Of a stretch of DNA of 6,873 nt, positions 5,505 through 6,873 are shown piece after piece. The DNA is from Nitriliruptorales bacterium (GTDB lineage: Bacteria > Actinomycetota > Nitriliruptoria > Euzebyales > Egibacteraceae): NCBI GenBank assembly GCA_007119305.1, contig SKPY01000201.1, positions 1 to 6,873 of the forward strand, in the 5' to 3' direction. The stretch's first letter is position 1. Each line of letters opens with the position of its first letter. The position numbers and the translations under genes are program-made. A model generated the notes under the pieces. That model worked only from the letters and a program-made list of their open reading frames with translations. It did no database searches and was not told the origin of the DNA.

Positions 5505-6200
5505 ATGACCGACCCAGGACAGCAGTCTGACGCCATCCGCGTGGTCGTCGCGGATGACCACGCGCTCTTCCGCCGCGGCCTCGAGATGGTCCTCGAGACC
5601 GAGGACGACATCGCCGTCGTCGCGGAAGCCAACAACGGCAAGGAGGCCCTCGACCTGGCGGTCGAGCACGTGCCCGACCTCGTGCTCATGGATGTGCGCA
5701 TGCCGGCTGCGGGCGGGATCAACGGCGGCATCGAGGCGACGCAGGCGATCAAGGACGCGGTGCCGAACACCAAGATCCTCATGCTGACGATCTCCGACGA
5801 GGAGGAGGACCTCTACGACGCGATCAAGGCCGGGGCGAGCGGCTACCTGCTGAAGGAGATCTCCATCGAGGAGGTCGCCGACGCGATCCGCCACGTCCAC
5901 GCCGGACAGTCGCTCATCTCGCCGTCCATGGCCTCCAAGCTGCTCACCGAGTTCGCCTCGATGGCGAAGAAGGACGAGGAGAAGCAGCAGATGCCCGCCC
6001 CGCGGCTGACCGACCGCGAGATGGAGGTGCTCACCCTGGTGGCGCAGGGCCTGAACAACCGCGATATCGCCAAGGAGCTGTTCATCTCGGAGAACACGGT
6101 CAAGAACCACGTGCGCAACATCCTGGAGAAGCTGCACCTGCACTCCCGGATGGAGGCGGTGGTGTACGCGGTCCGCGAGAAGCTCCTCGAGATCAAGTAG
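5505..6200 (+). CDS. NarL/FixJ-family response regulator (REC + LuxR-type HTH)
   Basis: DNA-binding transcription regulator of 231 residues. REC domain at about 11-130: acidic pair D17/D18, phosphoacceptor D63 (LMDVRMP), T95 (LMLTIS) and K117 (YLLKE). LuxR-type helix-turn-helix at about 165-228: LTDREMEVLTLVAQGLNNRDIA, then the recognition region ISENTVKNHVRNIL. All catalytic residues are present, so it should be phosphorylatable. Asp-to-Lys spacing is 54, against 50 in DosR-like proteins; the extra four residues are a GGIN/GGIE tandem duplication at 70-77. ATG 5505 is chosen because GGAGG (5495-5499) lies five bases before it; the open frame continues upstream without a good site. No histidine kinase is nearby, so its partner and target genes are unknown. 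Position between hpf and secA matches, from memory, an orphan regulator in Streptomyces, suggesting an old actinobacterial association. Confidence 0.93.
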   Translation: MTDPGQQSDAIRVVVADDHALFRRGLEMVLETEDDIAVVAEANNGKEALDLAVEHVPDLVLMDVRMPAAGGINGGIEATQAIKDAVPNTKILMLTISDEEEDLYDAIKAGASGYLLKEISIEEVADAIRHVHAGQSLISPSMASKLLTEFASMAKKDEEKQQMPAPRLTDREMEVLTLVAQGLNNRDIAKELFISENTVKNHVRNILEKLHLHSRMEAVVYAVREKLLEIK

Positions 6201-6237
6201 CGGCGCGGCGCCCACCGGCGCGGGCGTCTCCCTGGCC

Positions 6238-6243
6238 TACACT
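6238..6243 (+). promoter_or_regulatory. possible -10 element for secA
   Basis: TACACT fits the TAnnnT pattern of an actinobacterial -10 box and lies 42 bases before the secA start, which would give a leader of about 35 bases containing GGAGG (6271-6275). No TTG-type -35 is found at the right distance. A five-pair hairpin (GCGCC 6208-6212 with GGCGC 6217-6221) between the response regulator stop and this site could be a weak terminator. Confidence 0.3.
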
Positions 6244-6285
6244 GGGGTGCGATCCCGCATACCCCACGACGGAGGCACACCACCC

Positions 6286-6873
6286 GTGCAGGTCTTGCAG
6301 AAGCTGCTTCGTGCCGGCGAGGGACGGCACCTGAGGAAGCTCCAGAAGGTCGTGGCCGAGGTCAACGAGCTCGAGCCGAGCGTCGAGTCGCTGACCGACG
6401 AGCAGCTGCGTGCCCGCACCGACGAGTTCAGGGCCCGTCTCGCCGACGGGGAGACGCTCGACGACCTGCTCCCGGAGGCGTTCGCAACGGTCCGGGAGAC
6501 CGCGCAGCGGGTGCTCGAGCAGCGCCCGTTCGACGTGCAGGTGCTCGGTGCGGTGGCGCTGCACCAGAGCGACATCGCAGAGATGAAGACCGGCGAGGGC
6601 AAGACCCTCACCTCGACGATGCCGGTCTACCTGAACGCCCTGGCGGGCAAGGGCGTGCACGTCGTCACCGTGAACCCCTACCTGGCGTCCCGTGACGCCG
6701 AGTGGATGGGCCGCATCTACCGCTTCCTCGGCCTCGACGTCGGCCTGGTCTACTCCCAGCAACCCAAGGCCGAGAAGCGGATCGCGTATGCGGCCGACGT
6801 CACCTACGGCACGAACAACGAGTTCGGCTTCGACTTCCTGCGCGACCACATGGTCGTGCGGCCCGAAGACAAG
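6286..6873 (+). CDS. secA: SecA preprotein translocase ATPase, N-terminal part (cut by window end)
   Basis: Motor ATPase that pushes unfolded secretory proteins through the SecYEG channel at the cytoplasmic membrane. The first 196 of an expected ~900 residues are present and the frame is open to the last base. The start reads VQVLQKLLRAGEGRHLRKLQ, the usual SecA N-terminus that contacts membrane and channel. FDVQVLGAVALHQ (82-94) matches the Q-motif region; MKTGEGKT (100-107) is Walker A with K106 and T107. VTVNPYLASRDAEWM (117-131 region) and the SecA signature YGTNNEFGFDFLRD (174-187) follow. The GTG at 6286 has GGAGG at 6271-6275, ten bases upstream. Actinobacteria often have SecA1 and SecA2; linkage to hpf favours the essential housekeeping SecA1, but the fragment alone does not prove it. 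Confidence 0.96.
   Translation, partial: MQVLQKLLRAGEGRHLRKLQKVVAEVNELEPSVESLTDEQLRARTDEFRARLADGETLDDLLPEAFATVRETAQRVLEQRPFDVQVLGAVALHQSDIAEMKTGEGKTLTSTMPVYLNALAGKGVHVVTVNPYLASRDAEWMGRIYRFLGLDVGLVYSQQPKAEKRIAYAADVTYGTNNEFGFDFLRDHMVVRPEDK

Noticed and set aside
6193..6849. A 218-codon minus-strand open frame opposite secA
   Set aside because: It is the antisense shadow of unmistakable SecA coding sequence.

Overview
The window is very GC-rich, uses GTG/TTG starts freely, and carries gene neighbourhoods I recognise from Actinomycetota (comF, hpf and secA; paired ceoB/ceoC-type trkA genes with a divergent APC-superfamily permease). It is most simply a chromosomal segment of a high-GC actinobacterium. 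I cannot name the genus. I see no transposase, integrase, tRNA, rRNA or CRISPR array.

Layout, left to right: the 3' end of a ComF-type phosphoribosyltransferase gene (+, ends 169); a short convergent gap with two copies of a 50-bp tandem repeat (181-287); a large permease of the KimA/APC type on the minus strand (262-2616); a 110-bp divergent promoter region; two overlapping single-RCK trkA genes (+, 2727-4057); a 66-bp gap with two GC-rich hairpins; a small OB-fold protein on the minus strand (4124-4480); a 286-bp gap with a possible short leader ORF and a terminator-like hairpin; long-form hpf (+, 4767-5381); a NarL/FixJ-type response regulator (+, 5505-6200); and the first 196 codons of secA (+, 6286 to the window end).

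Two functional groups are interleaved. The potassium group is the permease, the two NAD-binding RCK regulators and the OB-fold protein. It resembles, from memory, the Mycobacterium tuberculosis Rv2690c-ceoB-ceoC-Rv2694c region, and it probably handles K+ uptake and its nucleotide-dependent control. The second group (comF, hpf, response regulator, secA) covers competence-type phosphoribosyltransfer, ribosome hibernation, signalling and protein export. In many actinobacteria comF lies close to hpf and secA; here the potassium group sits between comF and hpf.

The most interesting points are: a second, tandemly duplicated cytosolic domain on the permease together with altered residues at the predicted K+ site; an exact four-residue (12-bp) tandem duplication next to the phosphoacceptor Asp of the response regulator; a possible leader-ORF/attenuator arrangement before hpf; and the 50-bp tandem repeat that supplies the permease stop codon. 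I found no clearly new multi-gene system; the novelty is in variations on known families.
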